Assembly: GCF_021216675.1 (NCBI RefSeq) | Contig: NZ_CP086120.1 | Span: forward strand, 4,524,501-4,588,500 | Origin: Streptomyces gobiensis | GTDB lineage: Bacteria > Actinomycetota > Actinomycetes > Streptomycetales > Streptomycetaceae | Length of the DNA stretch: 64,000 nucleotides | Direction: 5' to 3' | Shown: piece after piece, positions 24,264-33,336 of the stretch | Layout: each line of letters starts with the position of its first letter | Position numbering within the stretch: the first letter of the stretch is position 1 | Translations under genes and position numbers: made by a program | The notes under the pieces: model-generated | What the model saw: the letters and a program-made list of their open reading frames with translations, nothing else | What the model was told of the DNA's origin: nothing | Database searches by the model: none

Positions 24264-25223
24264 GTGACGCTGACCCTCACCGACGACCAGCGGGAAACCC
24301 GCAGAGCCAGACATCGGCGCGCCAGGGAGATGGAGGCCGAGCACGGGCTGGTACACCGGCGCTGGTGGACCCCGTACCTCTTTCTGCTGCCCGGCCTCGG
24401 CATGGTACTGACCTTCAGCCTCTGGCCGTTCGTCAACACCATCATCCTGTCGATGACGGACGCCCAGATCCTGCGCGGCGGCACCTTTACCGGCCTCGAC
24501 AATTACGTACGGGCGCTGGACGACCCCGCCTTCTGGACAGCGCTGTTCAACAGCGTGCTCTATACGGCCGTGGTCGTCCCGGCCGTGGTACTGCTGCCGC
24601 TGGCGCTCGCCGTGCTGGTGGAGCGGAAGGTGCCCGGCATCGGCTTCTTCCGCTCCGCCTTCTACACCCCCGTGATCGCCTCAGCGGTGGTGGTCGGACT
24701 GATGTGGCAGTGGCTGCTGCGCAGCGACGGCCTCATCAACACCGTGCTCGGCAGGTTACAGCTCATCTCCGAGCCGCTGCCGTTTCTGACCGACAGCACC
24801 TTGCTGCTCTTCTCCGCCATGATCGTGACCGTCTGGAAGGGCCTCGGGTACTACATGGTGTTCTACCTGGCCGCCCTGGGAAACGTGCCGCGTTCCCTGC
24901 ATGAGGCCGCGGCCATCGACGGGGCCGGAGCGGTGCGCCGCTTCTTCCATGTCACCATCCCCTCCGTGAAGCCGATGATGCTGCTCGTCGGCACCCTCTC
25001 GGCGATCTCCGCACTGCGCGTCTTCACCGAGATCTACATCCTGGGCGGCGAGAGCGGCGGCCCCGGTGGGGATTCCCGCACCCTGCCCTTCCTCATCCGT
25101 GAGGTCGGCCTCGGCTTCGCGGGCGAGACGGGCTACGCCGCCGCGATCTCCATCCTGCTCTTCCTGCTGACGCTCGTCTTCAGCCTGCTCGGTCACCGGC
25201 TGTCGAAGGGGGACGAGCGGTGA
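24264..25223 (+). CDS. ABC sugar transporter permease 1 (MalF type)
   Basis: About 319 residues, six predicted helices after a charged N-terminus (HRRWWTPYLFLLPGLGMVLTFSLWPFVNTI). The EAA loop is LHEAAAIDGAGAVRRFFHVTIP, which contacts the ATPase. GTG 24264 is used, 5 nt after the binding-protein stop. One Leu is encoded by TTA (24756-24758, in GRLQLIS), the rare codon read by the bldA tRNA in Streptomyces, so import may depend on developmental state. The stop overlaps permease 2 by 4 nt. Confidence 0.92.
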   Translation: MTLTLTDDQRETRRARHRRAREMEAEHGLVHRRWWTPYLFLLPGLGMVLTFSLWPFVNTIILSMTDAQILRGGTFTGLDNYVRALDDPAFWTALFNSVLYTAVVVPAVVLLPLALAVLVERKVPGIGFFRSAFYTPVIASAVVVGLMWQWLLRSDGLINTVLGRLQLISEPLPFLTDSTLLLFSAMIVTVWKGLGYYMVFYLAALGNVPRSLHEAAAIDGAGAVRRFFHVTIPSVKPMMLLVGTLSAISALRVFTEIYILGGESGGPGGDSRTLPFLIREVGLGFAGETGYAAAISILLFLLTLVFSLLGHRLSKGDER

Positions 25224-26044
25224 ACCGCAGCAGCGTGCTCGGTCTCACCGGGCGCTACGTCACGCTCTGCGTGATGCTCGTCGTGATGCTGGGCCCCATC
25301 GTCTGGCAGTTCCTCACTTCGCTCAAGGGACGCGGAGAGAGCGTCTACACCGGGCTGCTGCCCAGCCAGCCGACCCTGGACAACTATGTCCGGGTCGCCG
25401 AGTCCTTCCCGCTCTTCCAGTACGTCGGCAATACGCTCATCGTCTGTGCCCTGGCGGTCGGCAGCAACTGCGTCTTCGCCTCCATGGGCGGCTACGCCCT
25501 CTCCCGGGCGGGCTGGCTCGGCCGCAGGATTGTTTTTACCGTGCTCGTCGCCACGCTGATGTTCCCCTTTGAGTCCGTGATGGTCTCGATGTTCCTCACC
25601 GTCCGCTCGATGGGCCTGGTGGACACCCTCATCGGTGTCTGGCTGCCCGGCGCGGTCTCCGTCCTCAACCTCCTCATCATGCGGGCGGCCTTCCTCGCCG
25701 TACCCAAGGAGACCGAGGAGGCCGCGGTCCTCGATGGCGCCAATGAGTGGCAGCGCTTCACCCGGGTCTTCCTGCCGTCAGCGAAGGGAGCCCTGTCCGT
25801 TGTCTGCATCACCAGCTTTATGGGCGCTTGGGATGACTTCCTCTGGCCGCTCATCGTTCTCACCAACAGCGACAACTACACCTTGCAGCTCGGCCTGAAG
25901 ATGCTCTCCGGCTCCTCCCTGGTCAACGACCCACGGCTGGTGGCCGCCGGAGCCATCGCCGCACTCGCGCCGATGATGCTGCTCTTCTTCTGCCTCCAGC
26001 GGTTCTTCTTCAAGGGCGTCGGCGAAGGGTCCATCAAGACATGA
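25220..26044 (+). CDS. ABC sugar transporter permease 2 (MalG type)
   Basis: 274 residues, GTG start overlapping permease 1. Typical start GRYVTLCVMLVVMLGPIVWQFLTSLKGRGE and EAA loop TEEAAVLDGANEWQRFTRVFLP. With the upstream permease it forms the CUT1 membrane channel. The last codons overlap the GH5 start (ATGA), so the importer and the enzyme are translationally coupled, which supports the view that the enzyme acts on the imported sugar. Confidence 0.92.
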   Translation: MNRSSVLGLTGRYVTLCVMLVVMLGPIVWQFLTSLKGRGESVYTGLLPSQPTLDNYVRVAESFPLFQYVGNTLIVCALAVGSNCVFASMGGYALSRAGWLGRRIVFTVLVATLMFPFESVMVSMFLTVRSMGLVDTLIGVWLPGAVSVLNLLIMRAAFLAVPKETEEAAVLDGANEWQRFTRVFLPSAKGALSVVCITSFMGAWDDFLWPLIVLTNSDNYTLQLGLKMLSGSSLVNDPRLVAAGAIAALAPMMLLFFCLQRFFFKGVGEGSIKT

Positions 26045-27294
26045 CAGACATTCACCGGGTCCGTATGGGCGCCAACTACACGCCCAGTCACGGCTGGTTT
26101 CACCACTGGCTGGACTTCGACCTCGATGAGGTGCGCCGCGACTTCGACTCGATCGCCGCGCTCGGCCTCGACCATGTACGGGCCTTCGCGCTCTGGCCGC
26201 TCTTCCAGCCCAACCGGACGCTCATCCGGGCACGCGCCGTCGATCAGCTGGGCCAGCTCCTCGACGCGGCAGCCGAACGCGGCCTCGATGTCTGCGTGGA
26301 CGCCCTCCAGGGGCATCTGTCCAGCTTTGACTTTGTGCCCTCCTGGCTGCACAGCTGGCACCGGCGCAATCTCTTCACCGATCCGGAAGTCATCGATGCC
26401 GAGGCCCGCTATATCGAGACGCTGGCCCTGTCGCTCGCGGACCGGCCGAACTTCCTCGGGGTGACGCTCGGCAATGAGGTCAACCAGTTCTCCGGGCCGC
26501 CGCACCCCGACCCGGACCCCTGCACGTATGAGCAGGCGAGCCAGTGGCTGGAAGGGCTGCTCGGCGTCTGCGAGCGTGCCGCCCCCGGCCGACTGCATAC
26601 GCACGGAGAGTACGACGCGGTGTGGTTCCGTGACGGTCATCCCTTCACCCCCGCCCAGGCCGCCCGGCTCGGCGGCGCAACCGCCCTGCACTCCTGGGTG
26701 TTCAACGGCACCGCCCAACGCCATGGGCGCAGTGGAGCGGCGACCGTGCACCACGCCGAGTACCAGATCGAGCTCTCCAAAGCCTGGGCCGCGCCCGGCA
26801 GGCCGGTATGGCTTCAGGAAGTGGGGGCGCCCGCACCGCTGATTCCGCCCGAGCACGCCGCTGAGTTCGCGGAGCTGACCCTCGCCAACGCACTGACCTG
26901 CGAGGGCCTTTACGGCATCACCTGGTGGTGCTCCCACGACGTCTCCCGCTCGCTGGCCGACTTTCCCGAGCTGGAGTACGACCTGGGGCTGCTCACCACT
27001 GAGCGGGCGCCCAAGCCCCTGGGCAAGGCCATCGCCGAACTCACCACGGCGCTACGGGCCTCACCACCGGCACCCGTACGGCGCACCACCGCACTGCTCC
27101 TGGACCCCGGTGACCCGGAAACCGCACCGGACCGCTCCGTCGCCGCCCCCGGCGAAACCTTCTATGAGGCATGGGCCCAGCTCGCCGCCCAAGGCGTACG
27201 CGCCACCGCCGTCCTGCCCGACCGTGCCCGCGACCCCGCGTATCTGGCCGGGCGCGGCATCACCGAGGTCATCTGCCCCGCCGACATCCACTGA
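26041..27294 (+). CDS. GH5-type glycoside hydrolase, probable beta-mannosidase
   Basis: 417 residues, clan GH-A (beta/alpha)8 enzyme with no signal peptide, so cytoplasmic. Acid/base Glu146 is in VTLGNEVNQF and the nucleophile Glu260 is in PVWLQEVGAP; VRMGANYTPSHGWFHHWLDFD is the start of the barrel. Sequence and context fit GH5 subfamily 18, whose bifidobacterial member cleaves Man-beta-1,4-GlcNAc left over from N-glycans. The subfamily is inferred from context; another beta-mannosidase or mannanase specificity is possible. The last 80 residues form an extra small domain (TALLLDPGDPETAPDRS...). Coupled to permease 2 by a 4-nt overlap. Confidence 0.8.
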   Translation: MTDIHRVRMGANYTPSHGWFHHWLDFDLDEVRRDFDSIAALGLDHVRAFALWPLFQPNRTLIRARAVDQLGQLLDAAAERGLDVCVDALQGHLSSFDFVPSWLHSWHRRNLFTDPEVIDAEARYIETLALSLADRPNFLGVTLGNEVNQFSGPPHPDPDPCTYEQASQWLEGLLGVCERAAPGRLHTHGEYDAVWFRDGHPFTPAQAARLGGATALHSWVFNGTAQRHGRSGAATVHHAEYQIELSKAWAAPGRPVWLQEVGAPAPLIPPEHAAEFAELTLANALTCEGLYGITWWCSHDVSRSLADFPELEYDLGLLTTERAPKPLGKAIAELTTALRASPPAPVRRTTALLLDPGDPETAPDRSVAAPGETFYEAWAQLAAQGVRATAVLPDRARDPAYLAGRGITEVICPADIH

Positions 27295-27322
27295 CCGCAC
27301 TCACCGCTACGGAGGCGCCACC

Positions 27323-29452
27323 GTGACCAGACCGCCCGGAGATTCCCCCCGGCCGTCCCGCCGTACCGTCCTCCTCGGCGCGGCCGCCACCGCCGCCCTG
27401 CCGTGGCTGGCCCATCCCGCCCGCGCGGCAGCGCACGCCGACACCGTCCCCGACCCTAACCCCGCCCCGGCACACCCGGGCTCCCTGCAGCCGTACGCCT
27501 CGTACTGGTTCCCCGAGTCCTTCCCCGAAGGCCGCGAGCCCGACCCGGGCGCGGTGTGGGCCAGCCTCAAGGAGTGGACGCCGGAGGGAGACCCCGACCT
27601 GCCCTTCAACGTCTCCACCGTGCCGCTCGCCGACCGCTTCACCCCGCAGCCCGCCAACCCGGCCGCCCGCGACGGCCAGGCCCGTATCTCCGCGCTGGCC
27701 GCCTTCGCACCCACCGCCCAGAACCCCTCACAGGGCGGGCCGAATGCCGACTACTACGCGCTGACGCACTGGGCGTACCTCGATGAGCTGGTCTTCTGGG
27801 GCGGCTCCGCCGGGGAGGGCATCATCCTCGCGCCGGGTGCGCCCGTGGTGGACGCCGCCCACCGGGCCGGAGTGCCGGTGCTCGGCAATGTCTTCCTGCC
27901 GCCGACCGCGTACGGCGGCGATCTGAAGTGGACTCGCGAGCTGGTGCAGCGCGACACGGATGGCCGTTTCCCGCTCGCCGCGAAGCTGATTCAGGTTGCC
28001 CGGGTGTATGGCTTCGACGGCTGGTTCCTCAATGGTGAGACCGGCGGCGGTGACGCCGGACTCGGCGCCGACTTCGCCGACTTCGTACGGGCGCTGCGCG
28101 CTGGGGCTCCCGAGCTCCGGATCACCTGGTACGACGCCTTCACCATTGACGGCCAGGTCGCCTGGCAGGGTGCGCTCAACGACAAGAACGCACCCTTCTT
28201 CGAGCACAGCGACTCTCTGTTCATCGACTTCCGCTGGCGCGCCGGCCGCGACCGGCTGCCTTCCTCCGCCGCGTACGCGAGAGCGATGGGCCGCGACCCG
28301 TACGAGCTGTGGGCCGGCCTCGATGTCGAGGCGAACGGCTGGCGGACAAAGGTCGACTGGGACGCCTTCGTCCCCGAGGGACGCGACCAGGTGGTCTCGT
28401 ACGGCCTCTACCGCCCCGACTGGACGCTGCACTCGCTGCCCGGCGACACCACCACCCGCACCCCCGCCCAGTTCCACGCCCGCGACAACCAGTTCTGGAC
28501 CGGTGAACACCAGAACCCCGCCGACCCGTCCGGGCCCGGTGACTGGCGTCCGGCCGCCCGGCATATCGCCGACCGCTCCACGGTCACCGCGCTGCCCTTT
28601 GCCACCACCTTCAACACCGGACATGGCACCGCCTGGTACGAGGACGGCGAGCGGACCGGCGACAGCGAGTGGAACCAGCTCAGCCTCCAGGACCCGTTGC
28701 CCGCGCGCCGCTGGGTCGTGCACGGAACCGGCCCTCGCCCCTCGGTGGGCTTTGACTTCGCGGCCGCCTGGCACGGCGGCTCAAGCGTGCTGCTCACGGC
28801 GGAGCCGGACTTCAGCGGAACCCTGGAGCTGTTCCACACCCGGCTGCCGCTCTCCCGGGAGACCGTGGTCGAGCTGGTGCACCGGGCAGAGCCGGACTCG
28901 GCGCCGGTGCGGGCGGAACTGGCCATCGCCACAGCCGAACCGCGCACCCCGGGTGGGCGGCCGGACTTCTGCTACGTGCCCGCCGCGACGGTGCGGGGCG
29001 GCGCGGGCTGGACGACCACGACGGTACGGATCGGACGGCTGCCCGGTGCGGCCGTACGGGTGCTGGGCGTACGGCTGACCGGGCGGAACGGGCGGAACGG
29101 CGGCGCCCTCCGGTGGCGGCTGGGCGCCCTCGCGGTCCGTGACGGTGCGCCGGAGCCGCCCAAGCCGCCCAGCCGGGTACGGATCACCGATTCCCGGGCG
29201 GCCGGTGGCGGCGAGGCCGAGCTGCGTATCCAGTGGGAGCCCGCGCCCGGCCCGGTGCACCACTACGAGCTGCACCAACGGCGGCCCGACGGCAGCCGGG
29301 CCTTCCTCGGCGGCACCAGCGGCAGCGCGTACTACATCCCCGCCCTGCGCCGCTCGAACGGTGAGCCGCGCACCCGGGTGGAGGTACGGGCGGTCACCGG
29401 AATCCCGGCAGTGTCCTCGTCACCGGGGGTTCCCGTCGACCATCAGTGGTAA
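27323..29452 (+). CDS. Secreted GH85 endo-beta-N-acetylglucosaminidase
   Basis: About 709 residues, GTG start after GGAGG. The N-terminus has a Tat signal (SRRTVLLGAAATAALPWLAHPARA-A), so it is exported folded. The GH85 core shows LTHWAYLDELVFWGGSAGEGIILAP..., GVPVLGNVFLPPTAYGG and YGFDGWFLNGETGGG. In the last motif Asn237 and Glu239 match the catalytic Asn/Glu pair of substrate-assisted GH85 enzymes. The enzyme cuts between the two GlcNAc of the N-glycan core and releases high-mannose or similar glycans. A jelly-roll-like region follows, and the C-terminal 90 residues are fibronectin-III-like. It is in the same operon as the importer, 28 nt after the GH5 stop. Confidence 0.9.
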   Translation: MTRPPGDSPRPSRRTVLLGAAATAALPWLAHPARAAAHADTVPDPNPAPAHPGSLQPYASYWFPESFPEGREPDPGAVWASLKEWTPEGDPDLPFNVSTVPLADRFTPQPANPAARDGQARISALAAFAPTAQNPSQGGPNADYYALTHWAYLDELVFWGGSAGEGIILAPGAPVVDAAHRAGVPVLGNVFLPPTAYGGDLKWTRELVQRDTDGRFPLAAKLIQVARVYGFDGWFLNGETGGGDAGLGADFADFVRALRAGAPELRITWYDAFTIDGQVAWQGALNDKNAPFFEHSDSLFIDFRWRAGRDRLPSSAAYARAMGRDPYELWAGLDVEANGWRTKVDWDAFVPEGRDQVVSYGLYRPDWTLHSLPGDTTTRTPAQFHARDNQFWTGEHQNPADPSGPGDWRPAARHIADRSTVTALPFATTFNTGHGTAWYEDGERTGDSEWNQLSLQDPLPARRWVVHGTGPRPSVGFDFAAAWHGGSSVLLTAEPDFSGTLELFHTRLPLSRETVVELVHRAEPDSAPVRAELAIATAEPRTPGGRPDFCYVPAATVRGGAGWTTTTVRIGRLPGAAVRVLGVRLTGRNGRNGGALRWRLGALAVRDGAPEPPKPPSRVRITDSRAAGGGEAELRIQWEPAPGPVHHYELHQRRPDGSRAFLGGTSGSAYYIPALRRSNGEPRTRVEVRAVTGIPAVSSSPGVPVDHQW

Positions 29453-29503
29453 GTCCCCTTATGTCCTGCACGGAAGTCCATACCGCCGCAACGGAGCCGC
29501 AGC

Positions 29504-32500
29504 ATGCATGACGACCGCAGCATCGTCGAACACCGACTACGCCGCGTTCTGGCCGAGCGCATCAAGCCCGCCGTGTACAGCTCGCCGCAGCCGCTGGCCG
29601 TAGCGCGGTGGGAGGCACCGGGTGAGCCGGTCCCCGTCGCCGAAGGGCTGGCCGCGCCCTACCGGCCGACGGCTGTCGGTGAGCGGTGGGGTCCGGCCTG
29701 GGGCACCACATGGTTCAAGGTCACCGGTCGGATTCCCCGGCAGTGGTCGGGGTGCACCGTCGAGGCCGTACTCGATCTGGGCTTTGACCGGGATATGCCG
29801 GGGTTCCAGTGCGAGGGGCTGGTGTACCGGGCCGATGGTGAGGCGGTGAAGGCACTCAACCCGCGCAACGCCTGGGTGCGCGTCGACAAACCAGAGGTGG
29901 AGCTCTATATCGAGGCGGCCGCCAACCCCATCCTCACGGCGCACGCCCCCAGCTACGAAGGCGACCGGCTGACCGCGAGCGACGAGCCGCTCTACCGGCT
30001 GCGCCGGATGGATCTGGCGATCTTCCAGACGGAGGTCTGGGAGCTGGTCCAGGATCTGGAGGTGCTGGGCGGGCTGATGCTGGAGCTGCCGGTCGCCGAT
30101 GCCCGGCGCTGGGAGATCCTGCGCGCCATCGAACGCTGCCTGGATACCGTCGATCTCACCCATGTCGAGGGTAGCGCCGCCCGCGCCCGTGAGCAGCTTG
30201 CCGGGGTGCTTTCCTCCCCGGCCCATGCCTCCGCACACCGGATCAGCGCGGTGGGGCACGCCCATATCGACTCGGCCTGGCTGTGGCCGCTGCGCGAGAC
30301 CGTGCGCAAAGTGGCCCGCACCGCATCCAACATGGTCAACCTCATGGACGGCCATCCGGAGTTCATCTTCGCCATGTCCCAGGCACAGCAGTTCGCCTGG
30401 CTCAAGGAGCACCGGCCCGAGGTCTACGCCAAGGTGAAGAAGAAGGTCGCGGACGGCCAGTTTGTGCCGGTGGGCGGCATGTGGGTGGAGTCCGACACCA
30501 ATATGGTCGGCGGCGAAGCCATGGCCCGGCAGTTTCTCTACGGCAAGAAGTTCTTCCTGGACGAATTCGGCATCGACACGAAGGAGGTGTGGCTGCCGGA
30601 CTCCTTCGGCTATACGGCCGCCATGCCGCAGATCGTGAAGCTCGCGGGCGCCGAGTGGTTCCTGACCCAGAAGATCTCCTGGAGTCAGACCAACAAGTTT
30701 CCGCATCACACCTTCTGGTGGGAGGGCATCGACGGCACCCGGGTCTTCACCCACTTCCCGCCCGTGGACACCTATAACTCCGATCTGGGCGGCCGGGAGA
30801 TGGCGCACGCCGCCAGCAACTACCGGGAAAAGGGGGCGGGCTCACGTTCTCTGGTTCCCTTCGGCTGGGGCGATGGCGGGGGCGGCGCCACCCGGGAGAT
30901 GCTGGCCCGGGCGGAGCGGCTGCGGGATGTGGAGGGCTCGCCACGGGTCACGGTCGAAAAGCCCGCCACCTTCTTTGAGCAGGCCCACGCGGAGTACCCA
31001 CACGCCCCCGTATGGACCGGTGAGCTCTATCTGGAGCTGCACCGGGGGACGTACACCTCACAGGCGAAGACCAAACAGGGCAACCGGCACAGCGAGACCC
31101 TGCTCCGCGAGGCCGAGCTATGGGCGGCGACGGCGGCGGTGCGGCGGCCCGGCTACAGCTATCCCTACGCGGAGCTGGAGCGGATCTGGAAGACGGTGCT
31201 GCTGCACCAGTTCCATGACATCCTGCCCGGCACCTCCATCGCGTGGGTGCACCGGGAAGCGCGGGACACCTACACCCGGGTACGGGAAGAGCTGGGCCAG
31301 ATCATCCTCGCCGCGCAGCAGGCGCTGGCCGGGGAGGGCGAGCGGACGCTCGTCTTCAACGGCGCCCCGCACACCCGCCGTGGTATCCCCGCCGGTGGCG
31401 CGGTGCCCGAACCAGGCCGTATCGGTGAGCCGGTGATGTGCACGGAGCGCGCGGGTGGCGGTTACGTGCTCGCCAATGGGCTGCTGCGGGTGGAGATCGA
31501 TGCCCGTGGACTGGTCATCTCGGCCTGTGACCTCGCCGCCGAGCGGGAAGCCATCGCGCCGGGCCAGGCCGCGAATCTGCTCCAGCTCCACCAGGACTTC
31601 CCCAATATGTGGGACGCCTGGGATGTCGACGCCTTCTACCGGCACCGCGTCACCGACCTCACCGACTGTGACACCGTGGTGGCCGAGGCGGCCGAGGACC
31701 AGGTCGCGGTCCGCGTCAGCCGGACCTTCGGCGACTCCTCCGTGGTGCAGCTCATCACGCTGCGCTCCGGCGCGAAGGTACTGGACATCGATACCGAGGT
31801 GGACTGGCGGGAGAGCGAGAAACTGCTCAAGGCCGCCTTCCCCCTCGATGTGAAGGCGGACCGGTCAGCCGCCGAAACCCAGTTCGGGCATGTCTTCCGG
31901 GCGACCCACACCAACACCTCCTGGGAGGCGGCGAAGTTCGAGATCTGCGCACACCGCTGGGTACAGCTCGAGGAACCCGGCTGGGGTGTGGCCGTCGTCA
32001 ATGACTCCACATACGGTCATGACGTCACCCGCGATATCCGTACGGACGGGGGCCAGACCACCACGGTCCGGCTCTCCCTGCTGCGCGCGCCGCGCTATCC
32101 GGATCCGGAGACCGACCAGGGCACCCACCGGCTGCGCTTCGCGCTCGTGCCCGGCGCGGGCATCGGCGACGCGGTACGCGAGGGCCACCGGATCAACCTC
32201 CCGGAGCGTACGGTTCAGGGCGGCAACCCGGTCGAGCCGCTGGTGACGGTGGACAGCGACCAAGTGGTCGTGGCGGCGGTGAAGCTGGCCGAGGACCGTG
32301 CGGGCGATGTCATCGTCCGGCTCTACGAGTCCCACGGCGGCCGGGCGACGGCCACGCTGACCCCGGGATTCCCAGTGGGCCCGGTGACGGCAACGGACCT
32401 GCTGGAGCGGCCGCGTCCGCAGGACGCCGGGGCGTACGAGGTGTCCGCCGACGGCACCGTGCGCCTGTCCCTGCGCCCGTTCCAGATCCTCACCCTGCGC

Positions 32501-32515
32501 CTGTCGCGGCGTTAG
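29504..32515 (+). CDS. GH38 alpha-mannosidase
   Basis: 1003 residues, no signal peptide, so it acts inside the cell on imported glycans. The zinc-site motif AVGHAHIDSAWLWPLRET (His252, Asp256 region) and the nucleophile Asp366 in VWLPDSFGYTAAMPQ are intact. An N-terminal beta domain (WGTTWFKVTGRIPRQW) and a large C-terminal beta-sandwich (TDLLERPRPQD...LSLRPFQILTLRL) complete the bacterial Ams1-like layout. It removes alpha-linked mannose from glycan arms. Last gene of the plus-strand locus; 51 nt after the GH85 stop, with ribosome site GGAG. It converges with the TetR gene after 16 nt. Confidence 0.93.
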   Translation: MHDDRSIVEHRLRRVLAERIKPAVYSSPQPLAVARWEAPGEPVPVAEGLAAPYRPTAVGERWGPAWGTTWFKVTGRIPRQWSGCTVEAVLDLGFDRDMPGFQCEGLVYRADGEAVKALNPRNAWVRVDKPEVELYIEAAANPILTAHAPSYEGDRLTASDEPLYRLRRMDLAIFQTEVWELVQDLEVLGGLMLELPVADARRWEILRAIERCLDTVDLTHVEGSAARAREQLAGVLSSPAHASAHRISAVGHAHIDSAWLWPLRETVRKVARTASNMVNLMDGHPEFIFAMSQAQQFAWLKEHRPEVYAKVKKKVADGQFVPVGGMWVESDTNMVGGEAMARQFLYGKKFFLDEFGIDTKEVWLPDSFGYTAAMPQIVKLAGAEWFLTQKISWSQTNKFPHHTFWWEGIDGTRVFTHFPPVDTYNSDLGGREMAHAASNYREKGAGSRSLVPFGWGDGGGGATREMLARAERLRDVEGSPRVTVEKPATFFEQAHAEYPHAPVWTGELYLELHRGTYTSQAKTKQGNRHSETLLREAELWAATAAVRRPGYSYPYAELERIWKTVLLHQFHDILPGTSIAWVHREARDTYTRVREELGQIILAAQQALAGEGERTLVFNGAPHTRRGIPAGGAVPEPGRIGEPVMCTERAGGGYVLANGLLRVEIDARGLVISACDLAAEREAIAPGQAANLLQLHQDFPNMWDAWDVDAFYRHRVTDLTDCDTVVAEAAEDQVAVRVSRTFGDSSVVQLITLRSGAKVLDIDTEVDWRESEKLLKAAFPLDVKADRSAAETQFGHVFRATHTNTSWEAAKFEICAHRWVQLEEPGWGVAVVNDSTYGHDVTRDIRTDGGQTTTVRLSLLRAPRYPDPETDQGTHRLRFALVPGAGIGDAVREGHRINLPERTVQGGNPVEPLVTVDSDQVVVAAVKLAEDRAGDVIVRLYESHGGRATATLTPGFPVGPVTATDLLERPRPQDAGAYEVSADGTVRLSLRPFQILTLRLSRR

Positions 32516-32531
32516 AGCCGGGCCGTATGGG

Positions 32532-33152
32532 CTAACTCGCCAGCCCGTCGAGGATCGAGGCGAGGCCGCGCTCGAAACCGCGGTCGTCGAGCCCGGCCAG
32601 CCCGCTCTCGTGCCCAGCCGCGCCCATGAGCGAGTCAGCGAGGGCCGGATACCCGGGTCGGTACGCCTCCGGTGGGCGGGCGAAGCCCGCCGTGAAGGTC
32701 TCCAGGGCGGAGCCGAGCACCAGATTGTCGATGGCGGCCGCGGCCTCGGCCGCCGTAGCGGGGCCGCAGCCGCCCCGCATCAGCGTGGCCAGCAGCGCGT
32801 CGTAGCCGCGCAGCGCCTTCTCCGCCTCCACGCGACGCCGTGCCACCAGCGGGATCACGTTCGGATGGCGCAGATACACCTGGCGGTAGCCGCGGGCGTA
32901 CTCGGCGATTCCTTCGCGCCAGTGCGGCCGCTCGAGCGGGCTGAGATCGATCTCCTCATTGATCAGCTGTGAGGCCGCGTCGAGGACTTCCTCCTTGGAG
33001 GGGACGTGGTGGTAGAGCGAGGCCCCGCGTACTCCGAGACGCTGTGCGAGGGCCCGCATCGTCAGTGCCTGATGGCCCTCCGTATCGAGGATTTCGAGAG
33101 CCGCGCGGGCGATGATCCGGGGGCTCAGCCGTGCCTGACTCGGTCGGGCCAT
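32532..33152 (-). CDS. TetR-family transcriptional regulator
   Basis: 206 residues. N-terminal HTH (IIARAALEILDTEGHQALTMRALAQRLGVRGASLYHHVPSKEEVLDAAS) with a TetR_C ligand domain (HPNVIPLVARRRVEAEKAL...). Divergent from the permease-agmatine deiminase pair; a perfect 15-bp palindrome in the 184-bp gap is its probable operator. The effector may be the amine handled by that pair (inference). Confidence 0.9.
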   Translation of the reverse strand: MARPSQARLSPRIIARAALEILDTEGHQALTMRALAQRLGVRGASLYHHVPSKEEVLDAASQLINEEIDLSPLERPHWREGIAEYARGYRQVYLRHPNVIPLVARRRVEAEKALRGYDALLATLMRGGCGPATAAEAAAAIDNLVLGSALETFTAGFARPPEAYRPGYPALADSLMGAAGHESGLAGLDDRGFERGLASILDGLAS

Positions 33153-33265
33153 CCGCTGTGTCCTCCCCCTCCCGGCACCTTCCCCGTTGATCGACCAGGC
33201 CAGGTTACTCGCCCGGAGGGCTTCACAGGCAGCGAGGAGCGGGCTAAGGTCCCCGCAATCCGCTG

Positions 33266-33280
33266 CCTAACATTGTTAGG
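33266..33280. promoter_or_regulatory. Palindromic operator, probable TetR site
   Basis: CCTAACATTGTTAGG: perfect 7-1-7 inverted repeat between the divergent TetR and permease genes, centred 64 nt before the permease start. AT-rich relative to its surroundings. Confidence 0.75.
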
Positions 33281-33336
33281 TTTACTCCGGGGCGCGCCAA
33301 CGCTTTCGGCGAGTTCCGCTCTCCATGAGGTGCACG

